DNA from: Planctomycetota bacterium
Lineage (GTDB): Bacteria > Planctomycetota > Phycisphaerae > Sedimentisphaerales > SM23-30
Direction of reading: 5' to 3'
Assembly (NCBI GenBank): GCA_029573975.1
Contig: JAKQBU010000405.1
Coordinates: 1-26,814 of the forward strand
Length of the DNA stretch: 26,814 nt
The notes beneath the pieces are model-generated. The model had not been told where the DNA came from. It did no database searches and worked only from the letters and a program-made list of their open reading frames with translations. Made by a program: the position numbers and the translations under genes. Positions 1-7,830 of the stretch are shown piece by piece (position 1 is the first letter of the stretch; every line of letters begins with the position of its first letter).

Positions 1-53
1 CCATGACTTTTCCTTTCCAATGGGACTATTCCCATGGAAAGTTCGTCGGATAA
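1..53 (+). CDS. 3' end of an upstream coding region (partial)
   Basis: One frame is open from the left edge to a TAA at 51-53. From the ATG at position 3 it encodes a short peptide ending SHGKFVG. The TAA is followed at once by an ATG at 54, the tight spacing expected inside an operon. Only about 17 codons are visible, so the product cannot be named and the call rests on the junction alone. The same DNA holds a strong hairpin at 13-41. Confidence 0.35.
   Translation, partial: MTFPFQWDYSHGKFVG
13..41. repeat. Hairpin-forming inverted repeat
   Basis: CTTTCC-A-ATGGGA, a four-base spacer, then TCCCATGGAAAG gives a 12-bp stem with one bulged A. It lies inside the last codons of the upstream reading frame, just before the 53/54 stop-start junction. 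No T-run follows on the + strand, so it is not a normal intrinsic terminator. It could be an mRNA structure affecting the next start codon, or chance. Confidence 0.4.
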
Positions 54-496
54 ATGAGTTATAAATCTTTAATAAATTACACAGTACAATTATTATACTG
101 GTCATAGGTATTGGCTCATTTCTGACTTTTTATCCCTGGCAGCAAAAAGCAGAAAAATATTTACCTCCATCGGCAACAGATATTCACACTTATCAACGAA
201 GCAACGGATGGGATGGTTGGTTTTATTTACTCAAAGCCAAACTGTCCGAAGAGGATTTTTATCAATATCAAAAAACGATGAAATTTAAATCTATGAGTGC
301 AGAAACAAAACAAAAATACCATGTTTTCTCCGGCTTTTGGCAGCCAACAGTTGGTTGGGGAGAACTACCTTCCTGGTGGAGCCCTTCCCGGAGCGTGGAT
401 GATATGTATTACGATCCCAATTGTATAGAGGTGGATATGTTTCACATTATGAAATACGAAAATGGCTATTTATATTATCAGGAAACCGAATGGTAA
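54..496 (+). CDS. Small membrane-anchored protein of unknown function, probably frame-disrupted
   Basis: The frame ending at 496 is open back to position 65 but has no ATG before 278. The stretch before that ATG encodes a hydrophobic segment (ILVIGIGSFLTFYPW) that looks like a real N-terminal anchor. The ATG at 54, directly after the preceding stop, opens a different frame (MSYKSLINYTVQLLYW) that stops at 105-107. Restoring one base in the short A-run near 88-89 would join the two into a single protein of about 147 residues: a short N-terminus, one membrane helix, then a soluble domain rich in aromatic residues (WQPTVGWG, PSWWSP). I recognise no family. Alternatives are a sequencing error, a recent pseudogene, a non-ATG start near 98, or a short protein from 278. 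The segment is clearly more AT-rich than the rest of the window. Confidence 0.5.
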
Positions 497-806
497 TAGA
501 AAAGGGGCTAATTAAAGTGGCCATTGCGAATTACAATAATATATTTTATCAAAAGTAAATAGAACTCTAAAAAAGGAACTTCTTCTCCTGGCGAGCTTGG
601 CGCGATCCATAACGGAAGGCAGCATTCCGGTGATCCTGTCCATCCGGTAATCCTATTCGGCTACGTTCAGGTCAGGCTTTGTCAAAAAGAATTAAATTTA
701 GACTGGATCACAGGATTTACGGGATGAGAGGATAGGTATCGCCCCGATCCTTTCCGGTTGCGGCCGGTAGCGGCGTCCCGCTGGTTTCCGCAATTTTTTC
801 CCACGG
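497..806. other. Gene-free stretch with degenerate repeat remnants
   Basis: No convincing gene in about 310 bp. It holds an imperfect inverted repeat: 633-654 on one side and 712-733 on the other (AGGATT-ACCGGATG-type against AGGATTTACGGGATG-type), separated by 57 bp. The left arm lies within a tandem of two 'CCGGTRATCCT' units at 627-637 and 644-654. The GGATTTACGGGAT-like text resembles the 'aggatttacaggat' intergenic repeats common in many bacterial genomes. The first part (497-600) is AT-rich, like the preceding gene. Confidence 0.4.
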
Positions 807-1466
807 TTAAATATTGGAGGCCTTTTTCTGGCGGGCGAGGGCGCGGAGGTGGTCGGCTTTTTCGAGGGGAAGAGGAGATAGGCGGGGCTGGGTGAGCAGG
901 ATCTGGCAGGCCAGTTCGAAGAAGCCGGCCCGCTGGAGGGTGTCGGGGAAATCTTTGCCGAGGGTGACCAGGCCGTGGTTGCGCAGCAGGGCCAGGTCGT
1001 GGTCGCGCAGGGCGGCGATGACCGCCTCGGCCAGTTCGGCTGAGCCGGGCTGGTGGTAGTCCACCCAGGCGGGTGTTCCGATATAAAAGGGGATTTCGAT
1101 GATGACATCGAAGTTGGTGTCGGCGGGATGGCCGCAAGCAACGGCGGTGGCATAAGGGGACTGGAAGTGCAGGACGACATTAGCATCGGGCCGCTGCCGC
1201 AGGATGCCCAGGTGGAACTTCGTCTCGATGGAGGGTTTTTTGTTGTTCAGAATTGTGCCGTCATCCAGCTTGCAGATGACCACCTGTTCGGCGGTCAGCT
1301 CGCCCAGCCAGGAGCTGCTGGCGGTAACGGCGACGCGGTTCTCCCGGAAGCGCCAGGACATATTGCCGCTGCTGTAGCGGAGGAGTCCGTATTGGGCGGC
1401 CTGATGGCAGGCGGATACGAACGTTTGTAATTCTTCATTGGTGATATCGGGCATGGTTTTACTCAT
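807..1466 (-). CDS. Class II aldolase/adducin-family protein
   Basis: 219 residues, the usual size for L-fuculose-phosphate/ribulose-phosphate aldolase relatives. These are cytoplasmic Zn-dependent enzymes acting on phosphorylated sugars. Visible landmarks are the phosphate-binding SSGN loop (residues 32-35), the catalytic-type Glu in PSIE (E81), the metal region LHFQSPYATA (H100) and a later RNHGL (H164). Canonical members read H-x-H at 100-102; here position 102 is Gln, so one of the three expected zinc ligands is replaced. Metal binding or activity may be altered. The ATG lies 3 nt after the stop of the 1470-1847 gene, so the two are probably translationally coupled. A second Met five codons in is an alternative start. 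The substrate cannot be read from sequence. Confidence 0.85.
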   Translation of the reverse strand: MSKTMPDITNEELQTFVSACHQAAQYGLLRYSSGNMSWRFRENRVAVTASSSWLGELTAEQVVICKLDDGTILNNKKPSIETKFHLGILRQRPDANVVLHFQSPYATAVACGHPADTNFDVIIEIPFYIGTPAWVDYHQPGSAELAEAVIAALRDHDLALLRNHGLVTLGKDFPDTLQRAGFFELACQILLTQPRLSPLPLEKADHLRALARQKKASNI

Positions 1467-1469
1467 TCA

Positions 1470-1847
1470 TTATTCGGGTTTGGGTTCCAGTCCCAGTTGG
1501 CGGCGCAACTGGTTATCCTTGTCGATGGTTTTTTCGAAAACCTCTTCCTTGAGCCGCTGGACGGATCCGTCAGCGTAGAGAACGTTGCGGCGGCCCTTAT
1601 GCCAGGGCTTCTTGTCATAGGCGACGATCAGTTCGGCGGGAGCGTTGTTATCCAGGTCGCCGCCGCGGTATCGGTAGGAGCTTTCGCCGAAGGGAACCCC
1701 GCTGCCGGGACAGACCAGCAGCCAGGGGGACAAATCGACGGTCTCGGTCAGGGCCTCCAGCGAGGGGGGATTCTGGCCGTCGTTTTGGTTCCGGTAGGCG
1801 GCCAGAGCCTGGCCGATCAATTTCAGGGCTTCGTCACAATGCGGCAA
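1470..1847 (-). CDS. H-X9-DG (prepilin C-terminal type) domain protein without leader
   Basis: 125 residues starting at a TTG. AGGAG at 1855-1859 sits about 7 nt upstream, no other start fits, and the frame is closed further upstream at 1878-1880. The C-terminal part carries an exact H-X9-DG signature (WHKGRRNVLYADGSV). This signature normally closes the type II secretion/pseudopilin-like proteins abundant in Planctomycetota. The protein lacks the N-terminal methylation motif and hydrophobic helix of those proteins, so it is a free-standing, apparently soluble version. It starts with a helix (DEALKLIGQALAAYRNQNDG) and contains a CPGSGVPFG loop. It is the first gene of a two-gene unit with the aldolase-like gene. 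Function unknown. Confidence 0.75.
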   Translation of the reverse strand: MPHCDEALKLIGQALAAYRNQNDGQNPPSLEALTETVDLSPWLLVCPGSGVPFGESSYRYRGGDLDNNAPAELIVAYDKKPWHKGRRNVLYADGSVQRLKEEVFEKTIDKDNQLRRQLGLEPKPE

Positions 1848-2168
1848 AGTACGGCTCCTGTTGAAGTTACGTCGGTTTTATTCCGCGATTTCTAATGGCA
1901 AAAATTCAAACAAGTTCGTATTATCATCCCGAAGGGCGGAAATGTCATGGGAAAAATCCGGCCGGTTTTTTTGAAATATCACCCTTTTTTCTTACAGCGG
2001 GGATAGGAAATCGCTATATTGTTGGGCTTGTCCGGCCGGGCTGGCCGGGTAGATAGGCAATAGAATAAAAAAAGTGGTATCGCCTGCGGCGATGGTATTT
2101 ACATACTGGATTCCTGCTTCCCGCAGGAATGACCGTCGGGCGATGACGGTATTCGAGAATAAGAAACG
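1848..2168. other. Divergent intergenic region with a hairpin repeat
   Basis: About 320 bp between the divergent 1470-1847 (-) and 2169-2855 (+) genes. It must hold promoters in both directions, but I see no box pair good enough to call. At 2111-2129 TTCCTGC, a five-base loop (TTCCC), then GCAGGAA forms a perfect 7-bp hairpin followed by TGACCG. This matches the 'attcctgc...gcaggaatgac' intergenic palindromes seen in many genomes. Confidence 0.4.
2111..2129. repeat. Short palindromic intergenic element
   Basis: Perfect 7-bp inverted repeat TTCCTGC/GCAGGAA with a 5-nt loop, about 40 bp upstream of the HAD phosphatase start. Likely one copy of a dispersed palindromic repeat; no second copy was noticed in this window. 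Confidence 0.4.
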
Positions 2169-2855
2169 ATGAAATATAAAGCGGTACTATTTGATTTGGA
2201 TGGCACGCTGGTAAATACGCTGCGGGATTTGGCGGACAGCGTGAATCATGTGCTGGGGCAGTTTTCACTGCCGACCCATTCGGTGGAGTCGTATAAGTGG
2301 CGGGTGGGCAACGGGGCACGGATGATGATATCGCGGAGCCTGCCGGAGGATCAGCAGGAACTGCTGGGGGAGGTGCTGCCGCGACAGCAGGCGTATTACG
2401 GGGAGCATTACTGCGACACCAGCCGGCCGTATCCGGGGGTGCCGGAAGCGGTGGCGGAATTGAAACGACGGGGATTGAAAATGGCGGTGCTGTCCAACAA
2501 ACCGGACGGCCATACCCAGGGGATTGTCAGGCGGCTTTTCGGAGCGGATGTGTTCGATCTGGTGATGGGCAAGCGGGAGGACATGCCGCTGAAGCCGGAC
2601 CCGGCCAGTGCGCTGTGGGTGGCGGAGCAGTTGGGCGTGCGGCCGGCGGAAGTAATCTATGTGGGAGATACGCGGGTGGACATGGAGACCGCCAGCCGGG
2701 CGGGAATGCTGGCGGTGGGAGTCACCTGGGGATACCGCGACCGTCAGGAACTGCTGGAGAATGGCGCCCGGATTTTGGTGGACCGGGCGGAGCAACTGAT
2801 CGAATGCCTGGGATATGAATCGGCTGAAGCACCCGGTTCCGGTGGGCAAGGATAA
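2169..2855 (+). CDS. gph: HAD-superfamily hydrolase, phosphoglycolate phosphatase-like
   Basis: 228 residues, normal for the Gph subfamily (HAD subfamily IA), which removes phosphate from 2-phosphoglycolate or similar small phosphates in the cytoplasm. All four HAD motifs are present: DLDGT (nucleophile D9, acid/base D11), SNK (S109), the Lys in PLKPDP (K142) and GDTRVD (D167, D171). The cap domain is alpha-helical, between residues about 15 and 85. The C-terminal coding end overlaps the next gene by 41 nt, so the two are probably co-expressed. Relatives with this layout also act on pyrophosphate or other sugar phosphates, so the exact substrate is not certain. Confidence 0.88.
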   Translation: MKYKAVLFDLDGTLVNTLRDLADSVNHVLGQFSLPTHSVESYKWRVGNGARMMISRSLPEDQQELLGEVLPRQQAYYGEHYCDTSRPYPGVPEAVAELKRRGLKMAVLSNKPDGHTQGIVRRLFGADVFDLVMGKREDMPLKPDPASALWVAEQLGVRPAEVIYVGDTRVDMETASRAGMLAVGVTWGYRDRQELLENGARILVDRAEQLIECLGYESAEAPGSGGQG

Positions 2856-4026
2856 GGATTTGCAGCAGCACGGAATCAAATTTCAATGGTTTCAGCTCGT
2901 TTCGCTGACCTTTATCCATTTTCTGGTGGATATGTTCGGCGGCATGATCCCGGCGATCCTGCCGGTATTGCGGCAGGAGTTTGCTTTGAGTTTGACCCTG
3001 GCGCTGTCGCTGCATACGGTGGTGCAGCTTTCGGGGAATCTGGTGCAGTTGCCGACCGGTTCGCTGCGTGCCCATAATCACCGGCCGTTTTTTATCCCGG
3101 TGGGCCTGTTCATGGCCTCGGCGGTTTCCCTGCTGGTGCTGGCACCCCGCACCAGTATGGCCTTGCCCTGGCTGTATCTGCTGATGGCGATTACCGGATC
3201 GGGAGTCGCCGTGGTGCATCCGGAGGGATTACGGGCGATTCATACGTTGGATAAAATCCCCCCCTCCATCAGTACCGCCTTTTTCCAGGCGGGCGGCTTT
3301 TTCGGCTTCTCCGCCGGCGCTTATGTTTCCTCTTTCCTGGTGAACCACTGGGAGATTCGCGGGCTTTTATGGCTGCTGGCCTGTCCGGCGGTTGGGCTGA
3401 CGCTGGTGTATTTTTTGAAGATTCAGGTAGCAGTGGAAAAAAAACAGGACGGTTCCGCCGCATCCGCCCTGGCCCCGGAAGTCTATACCTTCTGGCCGCT
3501 GATGTGGCTGTCGGTGCCGCTGGCGGCTGCGACGATTGTGATCCTGGGTCTGCTGCCGACCCGGCTGCATGAACTGGGGTTTGCCCTCACGTTCGGCGGC
3601 TTTTCCAATATGCTGTTCGGGGCCGGCGGGGTAGTCGGCTCGCTGGTCTGGGCAGTAATCGCCCATAAACGCGGCCTGATGGTCAGCGCGGTGGCGGCCT
3701 TACTGCTGGGTCTTCCTTTTTTATGGATCTATACGGCCTGTATGGAATCCCGCTGGGCCGTGATCATGATTTTTATCGCCGGTTTTTTTTCGCAATCGGC
3801 GTTTCCCCTGATCGTCACGCTGGCCCGCCATGCGAGGGGCCTGAAACTGGGCCAGCGGATGGCCTTTGCGGTGGGCGGCTCGTGGGGCGCAGCATGCCTA
3901 GTGCTGCTGCTGGCCGGGCCGGTGGCGGAACGGTTGGGGGTGCAGGCAGTTTTGCGTTTTGCCTGGACAGGATATCTGTTTTCCGCGATAATGGGCATAA
4001 GGATTTTAATTAAAAATAAAAAGTAA
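2815..4026 (+). CDS. MFS transporter, Fsr (fosmidomycin-resistance)-like
   Basis: 403 residues with about 12 predicted membrane helices (first near residues 24-44, last near 378-398). It is an inner-membrane secondary transporter. The central segment GSGVAVVHPEGLRAIHTL, followed by a helix with FFQAGGFFGFSAGA, matches the HPE-containing motif and following helix of Fsr-type transporters. That family exports fosmidomycin and some other small compounds; the natural substrate here is unknown. The ATG at 2815 lies inside the end of the phosphatase gene (41-nt overlap). The next Met would delete the first helix, so the early start is preferred. Pairing with the phosphatase suggests a shared small-molecule pathway, which is inference. 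Confidence 0.85.
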   Translation: MNRLKHPVPVGKDKDLQQHGIKFQWFQLVSLTFIHFLVDMFGGMIPAILPVLRQEFALSLTLALSLHTVVQLSGNLVQLPTGSLRAHNHRPFFIPVGLFMASAVSLLVLAPRTSMALPWLYLLMAITGSGVAVVHPEGLRAIHTLDKIPPSISTAFFQAGGFFGFSAGAYVSSFLVNHWEIRGLLWLLACPAVGLTLVYFLKIQVAVEKKQDGSAASALAPEVYTFWPLMWLSVPLAAATIVILGLLPTRLHELGFALTFGGFSNMLFGAGGVVGSLVWAVIAHKRGLMVSAVAALLLGLPFLWIYTACMESRWAVIMIFIAGFFSQSAFPLIVTLARHARGLKLGQRMAFAVGGSWGAACLVLLLAGPVAERLGVQAVLRFAWTGYLFSAIMGIRILIKNKK

Positions 4027-4049
4027 CTTTACAGAAGGGGTAACAAAAT

Positions 4050-4325
4050 ATGGCTGGCAAGGATTATTCCAAACATCAGCAGGATGTGATAGGCCGGTAT
4101 TATGAGAATCGGGATGCCATCATGCTGCAGAAGCTGCAGGAGTTGGTAACGGAGCTGTATTTGGCGGACAGCGAAGTCAAAAAGAAACGCCTCTGGGAGC
4201 GGGTGGAGAAGGCCCTGATGAATCTGAAGGTCAAACCGGCGCTCATGAAGCACATCCTGGAAAAACGCAGCCCGGAAGTGCTGGCGATGAATATCGAGGA
4301 CTGGCTGAAGAATAAGAAAAAATGA
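4050..4325 (+). CDS. Small conserved-looking helical protein, function unknown
   Basis: 91 residues, highly charged and predicted helical, with no signal peptide or membrane segment. It has a good ribosome site (AGAAGGGG at 4033-4040, about 9 nt from the ATG). It begins 23 nt after the transporter and ends 26 nt before the esterase, so it is probably part of the same + strand transcript. The middle (residues about 20-60) could form a short coiled coil; the C-terminus is Lys-rich (DWLKNKKK). I do not recognise a family. Confidence 0.7.
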   Translation: MAGKDYSKHQQDVIGRYYENRDAIMLQKLQELVTELYLADSEVKKKRLWERVEKALMNLKVKPALMKHILEKRSPEVLAMNIEDWLKNKKK

Positions 4326-4351
4326 TGGCTTTCTAGCGGGAGCAGTGAATC

Positions 4352-5797
4352 ATGAGAAGGATAACAGAAATCACCCTACTTTCCGGGTGCTGGCTGCTGT
4401 ACAGCGGGATTTCTTGGGCGGAGGTGAAGCTGCCCGCGGTGATTGGTGATAATATGGTGGTGCAGCAGCAGATGGAAGTGCCGGTTTGGGGCTGGGCCGC
4501 ACCGGGGGAACAAGTGAAGGTGAAGGCCGGCTGGCAGCCGGCGGACGTTACCACTACCACCAACGAAAACGGCAAGTGGATGGTCAAGGTAAAGACCCCC
4601 CCCGCCGGCGGGCCGTTTGCAATGACAATATCCGGACAAAATAGCATTACCCTGAAAAATATCCTGTCTGGGGAGGTGTGGGTTTGTTCCGGCCAGTCGA
4701 ACATGGCCATGACGGTGATCAGCGGTTATAACCAGGGGGTCGTCAACCGGGATCAGGAAGTGGCGGCGGCGAAGTATCCCCAGATCCGGTTGTTTACCAT
4801 CCGGGATCAGGATGTGCCGGAACCGGCTGCCGATTGCCAGGGCAGTTGGGTGGAATGCAGCCCGGAAACGGTGGGATCTTTTTCCGCGACGGGTTACTTC
4901 TTTGGCCGGGAAATTTACCAGCAACTGGATGTTCCTATCGGCTTGATCCATGCTTCTGCCGGCGGATCGGTAATTGAAACCTGGTGCAGCCAAGAGGTGT
5001 TGGAATCCGATCCGGACTTTTTTCCTGTTTTTGATTATGGTGTTAATTATCATAGAATGAGCGCATCGGGACTGTATAATGGGATGATCGCCCCGCTGAT
5101 GCCGTTTAGCATGCGCGGGGTGGTGTGGTATCAGGGGGAATCGAATTCGGTGAATGCCTGCACGTATCGCAAGCTGTTTCCGGCGATGATACGCGGCTGG
5201 CGGCAGGCGTGGGGGCAGGGGGAATTTCCGTTTTATTACGCCCAGATTTCACCGTGGGTGGGTTATGGCGAAAAACCGATTTCCGCGGAGCTGCGGGAGG
5301 CGCAGTTGCTGACGCTGGCGACGGCCCACACGGGGATGGCGGTGACAATGGATGTGGAGGATGTCAATGAGATTCACCCGCTTAACAAGCAGGTAGTGGG
5401 CAAACGGCTGGCGCTGTGGGCAATGGCGAAAACGTACGGGAAGAAAGATATCGCATATTCCGGGCCATTGTATAAATCCATGAAGGTGGAAGGGGACAAG
5501 ATACGCCTGTTTTTCGATCATGTGGACGGGGGACTGATATGTAAAGGGGCAATGCTTACAGAATTCACGATCGCCGGTGCAGACCGGAATTTTGTTTCTG
5601 CACAAGCGGTGATCGAGGAGGATACGATTCTGGTTTCCAGCGAACAGGTAAAAGAACCGGTTGCGGTACGGATGGGCTGGAGGAATGCCGTGGTGCCGAA
5701 TTTATTCAATCGAGCCGATCTGCCGGCCTCGCCTTTCCGGACGGATGACTGGCCGCTGGTGACGGCCGATAAGAACTGGCGGGAGAAGCAGAAATAA
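4352..5797 (+). CDS. Secreted sialate O-acetylesterase-like SGNH hydrolase
   Basis: 481 residues with a signal peptide (residues 1 to about 23, ending SWA). A beta-rich N-terminal domain (about 25-105) carries the family hallmark 'NMVVQQ...VPVWGWAAPGEQV'. The SGNH core has the nucleophile in CSGQSNM (S116), the oxyanion region VVWYQGESN and the Asp/His block EIHPLNKQVVGKRLA. Members remove O-acetyl groups from sialic acids or from acetylated plant polysaccharides such as xylan. In a free-living planctomycete-like bacterium the latter is more likely. It would act in the periplasm or outside. GGGAG at 4338-4342 is the ribosome site. It ends 14 bp from the convergent ABC operon. Confidence 0.9.
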   Translation: MRRITEITLLSGCWLLYSGISWAEVKLPAVIGDNMVVQQQMEVPVWGWAAPGEQVKVKAGWQPADVTTTTNENGKWMVKVKTPPAGGPFAMTISGQNSITLKNILSGEVWVCSGQSNMAMTVISGYNQGVVNRDQEVAAAKYPQIRLFTIRDQDVPEPAADCQGSWVECSPETVGSFSATGYFFGREIYQQLDVPIGLIHASAGGSVIETWCSQEVLESDPDFFPVFDYGVNYHRMSASGLYNGMIAPLMPFSMRGVVWYQGESNSVNACTYRKLFPAMIRGWRQAWGQGEFPFYYAQISPWVGYGEKPISAELREAQLLTLATAHTGMAVTMDVEDVNEIHPLNKQVVGKRLALWAMAKTYGKKDIAYSGPLYKSMKVEGDKIRLFFDHVDGGLICKGAMLTEFTIAGADRNFVSAQAVIEEDTILVSSEQVKEPVAVRMGWRNAVVPNLFNRADLPASPFRTDDWPLVTADKNWREKQK

Positions 5798-5811
5798 CAA
5801 GCGGATCCCTA

Positions 5812-6825
5812 TTACGAAGCGGGATTGGAACTGTTGGTAAGTTCCAGGAAATGGGTTTCCAGGCTGCGGCCATCGGTGATTTTGCGGGGGGTAATGTCTT
5901 TGTCGAGCAGGTGGCGGAGCAAGGCGGCCAGCACGGCGTCCTCATGCAGAGTTTCATCGGTCAGATCGAGAGTGACCAGATAGCTGGTCGGTTTGGCCGG
6001 GTTGGTGGTCGGGTTCGGGTTGGTGGTCGGGTTGGTCGGCTGGGGGGCTGCGGTTTCGGTAAGGTCTTTTATCCGACGGATGCCCCGGATGATTTGCAGC
6101 GCGTCCCGTTCCTGCGGCTGCAGGGGCCGCGACAGGGTTATATGGAATTCCCGGCCCGCGCGGGTGATGGCATCCACGGGGCCGGCAAGCACCAGTTTGC
6201 CGTGATTGAGAATCGCCACGTGATCGCAGAGTTCCTGGATCTCCGCCATATTGTGGGAGCTTACCATAATGGTGGCCCGCTGCTGGAGGGATTTTATCAG
6301 ATCGCGGATCTGCCGGGCGTTGGCCGGATCGAGGCCGGCGGTCGGTTCGTCAAGCAGGATGACTTCCGGCTGACCGAGAAAGGCCTGGGCGATCCCCAGC
6401 CTCTTGATCATGCCGTGTGAAAGGGAACCGACCCGGCGTTTGGCGACCGAGTCCAGACCTACCAGTTTCAAGGTTTCCAGGACATCCTTTTGGGCCTGTT
6501 CTTTGGTTTGCCCATCCAGCAGGCGGAAGAAAACCAGTTGCTCTAAAATGGGGACGTTTGTCTGAAAGCGGGCATCCTGGGGCAGGATACTCATCCGCCC
6601 CTGCAACCGGGAAATATGACGTGTATCGATGCCCAGCACTTCCACCTCGCCGGCATCCGGCTTGAGAAAGTTGGCAATAATCGAAAACAGGGTGGTCTTG
6701 CCCGCCCCGTTGGGGCCGAGCAGTCCGAAGATGGAGCGGGCCGGCACCTCGAACGATACCGTATCCAGGGCTGCGAGTCTGCCGAATCGCTTGGTAATGC
6801 CTTTAATGTGGATGGTATGCGTCAT
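5812..6825 (-). CDS. ABC transporter ATP-binding protein (ABC-2 export type)
   Basis: 337 residues. Walker A GPNGAGKTT (about 38-46), Q-loop LPQDARF, signature LSHGM and Walker B VILLDEPTAGLDP are followed by the switch His in SSHNMAE. This is a complete nucleotide-binding domain of the CcmA/NatA type that powers ABC-2 exporters at the inner membrane. After the core, a Thr-Asn-Pro-rich linker (TNPTTNPNPTTNPAKP) at about residues 262-278 separates two parts of the C-terminal regulatory extension. It comes from a DNA tandem repeat at 5998-6040. The start lies 9 nt after the permease stop (AGGGT as ribosome site). Substrate unknown. Confidence 0.92.
   Translation of the reverse strand: MTHTIHIKGITKRFGRLAALDTVSFEVPARSIFGLLGPNGAGKTTLFSIIANFLKPDAGEVEVLGIDTRHISRLQGRMSILPQDARFQTNVPILEQLVFFRLLDGQTKEQAQKDVLETLKLVGLDSVAKRRVGSLSHGMIKRLGIAQAFLGQPEVILLDEPTAGLDPANARQIRDLIKSLQQRATIMVSSHNMAEIQELCDHVAILNHGKLVLAGPVDAITRAGREFHITLSRPLQPQERDALQIIRGIRRIKDLTETAAPQPTNPTTNPNPTTNPAKPTSYLVTLDLTDETLHEDAVLAALLRHLLDKDITPRKITDGRSLETHFLELTNSSNPAS
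5998..6040. repeat. Short tandem repeat inside the ABC ATPase gene
   Basis: Units of the type GGGTTGGTGGTC / GGGTTC recur in this stretch and are read on the minus strand as Thr-Asn-Pro repeats. The number of units may vary between strains by slippage; changes in multiples of three bases keep the frame. Confidence 0.6.
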
Positions 6826-6834
6826 GGTTTTACC

Positions 6835-7803
6835 CTACAGGTCGCGCCTCTGAAAACGGATATAGCCCAGCAGGAAAAATACGGCGGTGTATCCCAGGCA
6901 CGCCAGGCCGGCCCCCAGCCAGTGACTTGCATCCGGATGGAGCAGATGGTTTTGCAGGCCCCAGGGCAGGGAGTACTTCAGATACCGGGCCGGCTCCCAG
7001 GCCAGACCGCCCAAAAAGGCAAAGAGCAGGACGCCGCCGATAATCAGTTTATCGACAATCAGCGAAAGAAACGGCGAATCGATAACGGCTGAGACCAGGG
7101 TACAAAGGGCGATATAGGGCAGCATCTGTACCGACAGGGCCAGAAAACCCTGCAAACCCCAGAGGCTCAGAGCACCGGCGGAATAGATTTCCAGCTTCAC
7201 CCCCAGATAAAACGTGATGGTCGCCACGATGGCCGCGATGACCAGGGTGGAAAACAGAGCCGTGCCCAGGAACCGGCCCACGTAGATATTGGAACGTTCC
7301 GTACGAATCAGCAGATAACGCAGGCCCCGGCTCTGCACATCACCGGAAAACTGATTGAACGCCAGCAGGGATATCAAAAATGGCATCCCGAAAATCAGGA
7401 TCAGAAAAACCACCGAGAGGATGGCGGGCCGATCCTCCAGCAGAAATTTCGACCAGGGATCTTCCGGTTCTGCCTTTTGGCCAAAAGGCGGCTGGGGCTT
7501 GGTTCCTGCCTCGATGATTTCGTCCTTGGTTTTGGTCCCCAATATCGCCCATTCGATCACCGGTTTGGCCATATCGACGATCTGCTCGATGGTGTCTTGA
7601 CGGCTGACGGTAATCCCCTTCTTTTGCTGCTGGGCGATGATCCCTTCAATCGGGGTAATCAGCATATGGGCAACCATCAGCCCGAAAAATAGGGCCGCTA
7701 ACAGATACACCAGCCCCCCACCGCCCCGCACCGCATTGCGGGTCCACTGCCAGCCGATTAAACGGACATGCCGGCCATGAATGGTTTTCAGGTTCGCAAT
7801 CAT
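6835..7803 (-). CDS. ABC-2 type transporter permease
   Basis: 322 residues. The first membrane helix (about residues 30-50) is followed by a long extracytoplasmic loop (about 52-125, with Lys/Glu-rich parts and a KPQPPFGQK stretch), then five or so further helices. The segment SGDVQSRGLRYLLIRTERSN matches the cytoplasmic 'E-x-x-x-G-T-L-x-x-L-L-x-x-P-x-x-R' element of ABC-2 permeases that contacts the ATPase. It lies 27 nt after the 7831-8289 gene and 9 nt before the ATPase gene on the minus strand, so the three form an operon. The exported substrate cannot be deduced. Confidence 0.85.
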   Translation of the reverse strand: MIANLKTIHGRHVRLIGWQWTRNAVRGGGGLVYLLAALFFGLMVAHMLITPIEGIIAQQQKKGITVSRQDTIEQIVDMAKPVIEWAILGTKTKDEIIEAGTKPQPPFGQKAEPEDPWSKFLLEDRPAILSVVFLILIFGMPFLISLLAFNQFSGDVQSRGLRYLLIRTERSNIYVGRFLGTALFSTLVIAAIVATITFYLGVKLEIYSAGALSLWGLQGFLALSVQMLPYIALCTLVSAVIDSPFLSLIVDKLIIGGVLLFAFLGGLAWEPARYLKYSLPWGLQNHLLHPDASHWLGAGLACLGYTAVFFLLGYIRFQRRDL

Positions 7804-7830
7804 CTTGATTTTCCGCGGTTGGCCGCTCTG

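Noticed and set aside
2014..2319. Open frame of 101 codons on the minus strand upstream of the HAD gene
   Set aside because: Overlaps the HAD phosphatase start and the hairpin repeat; composition is not gene-like.
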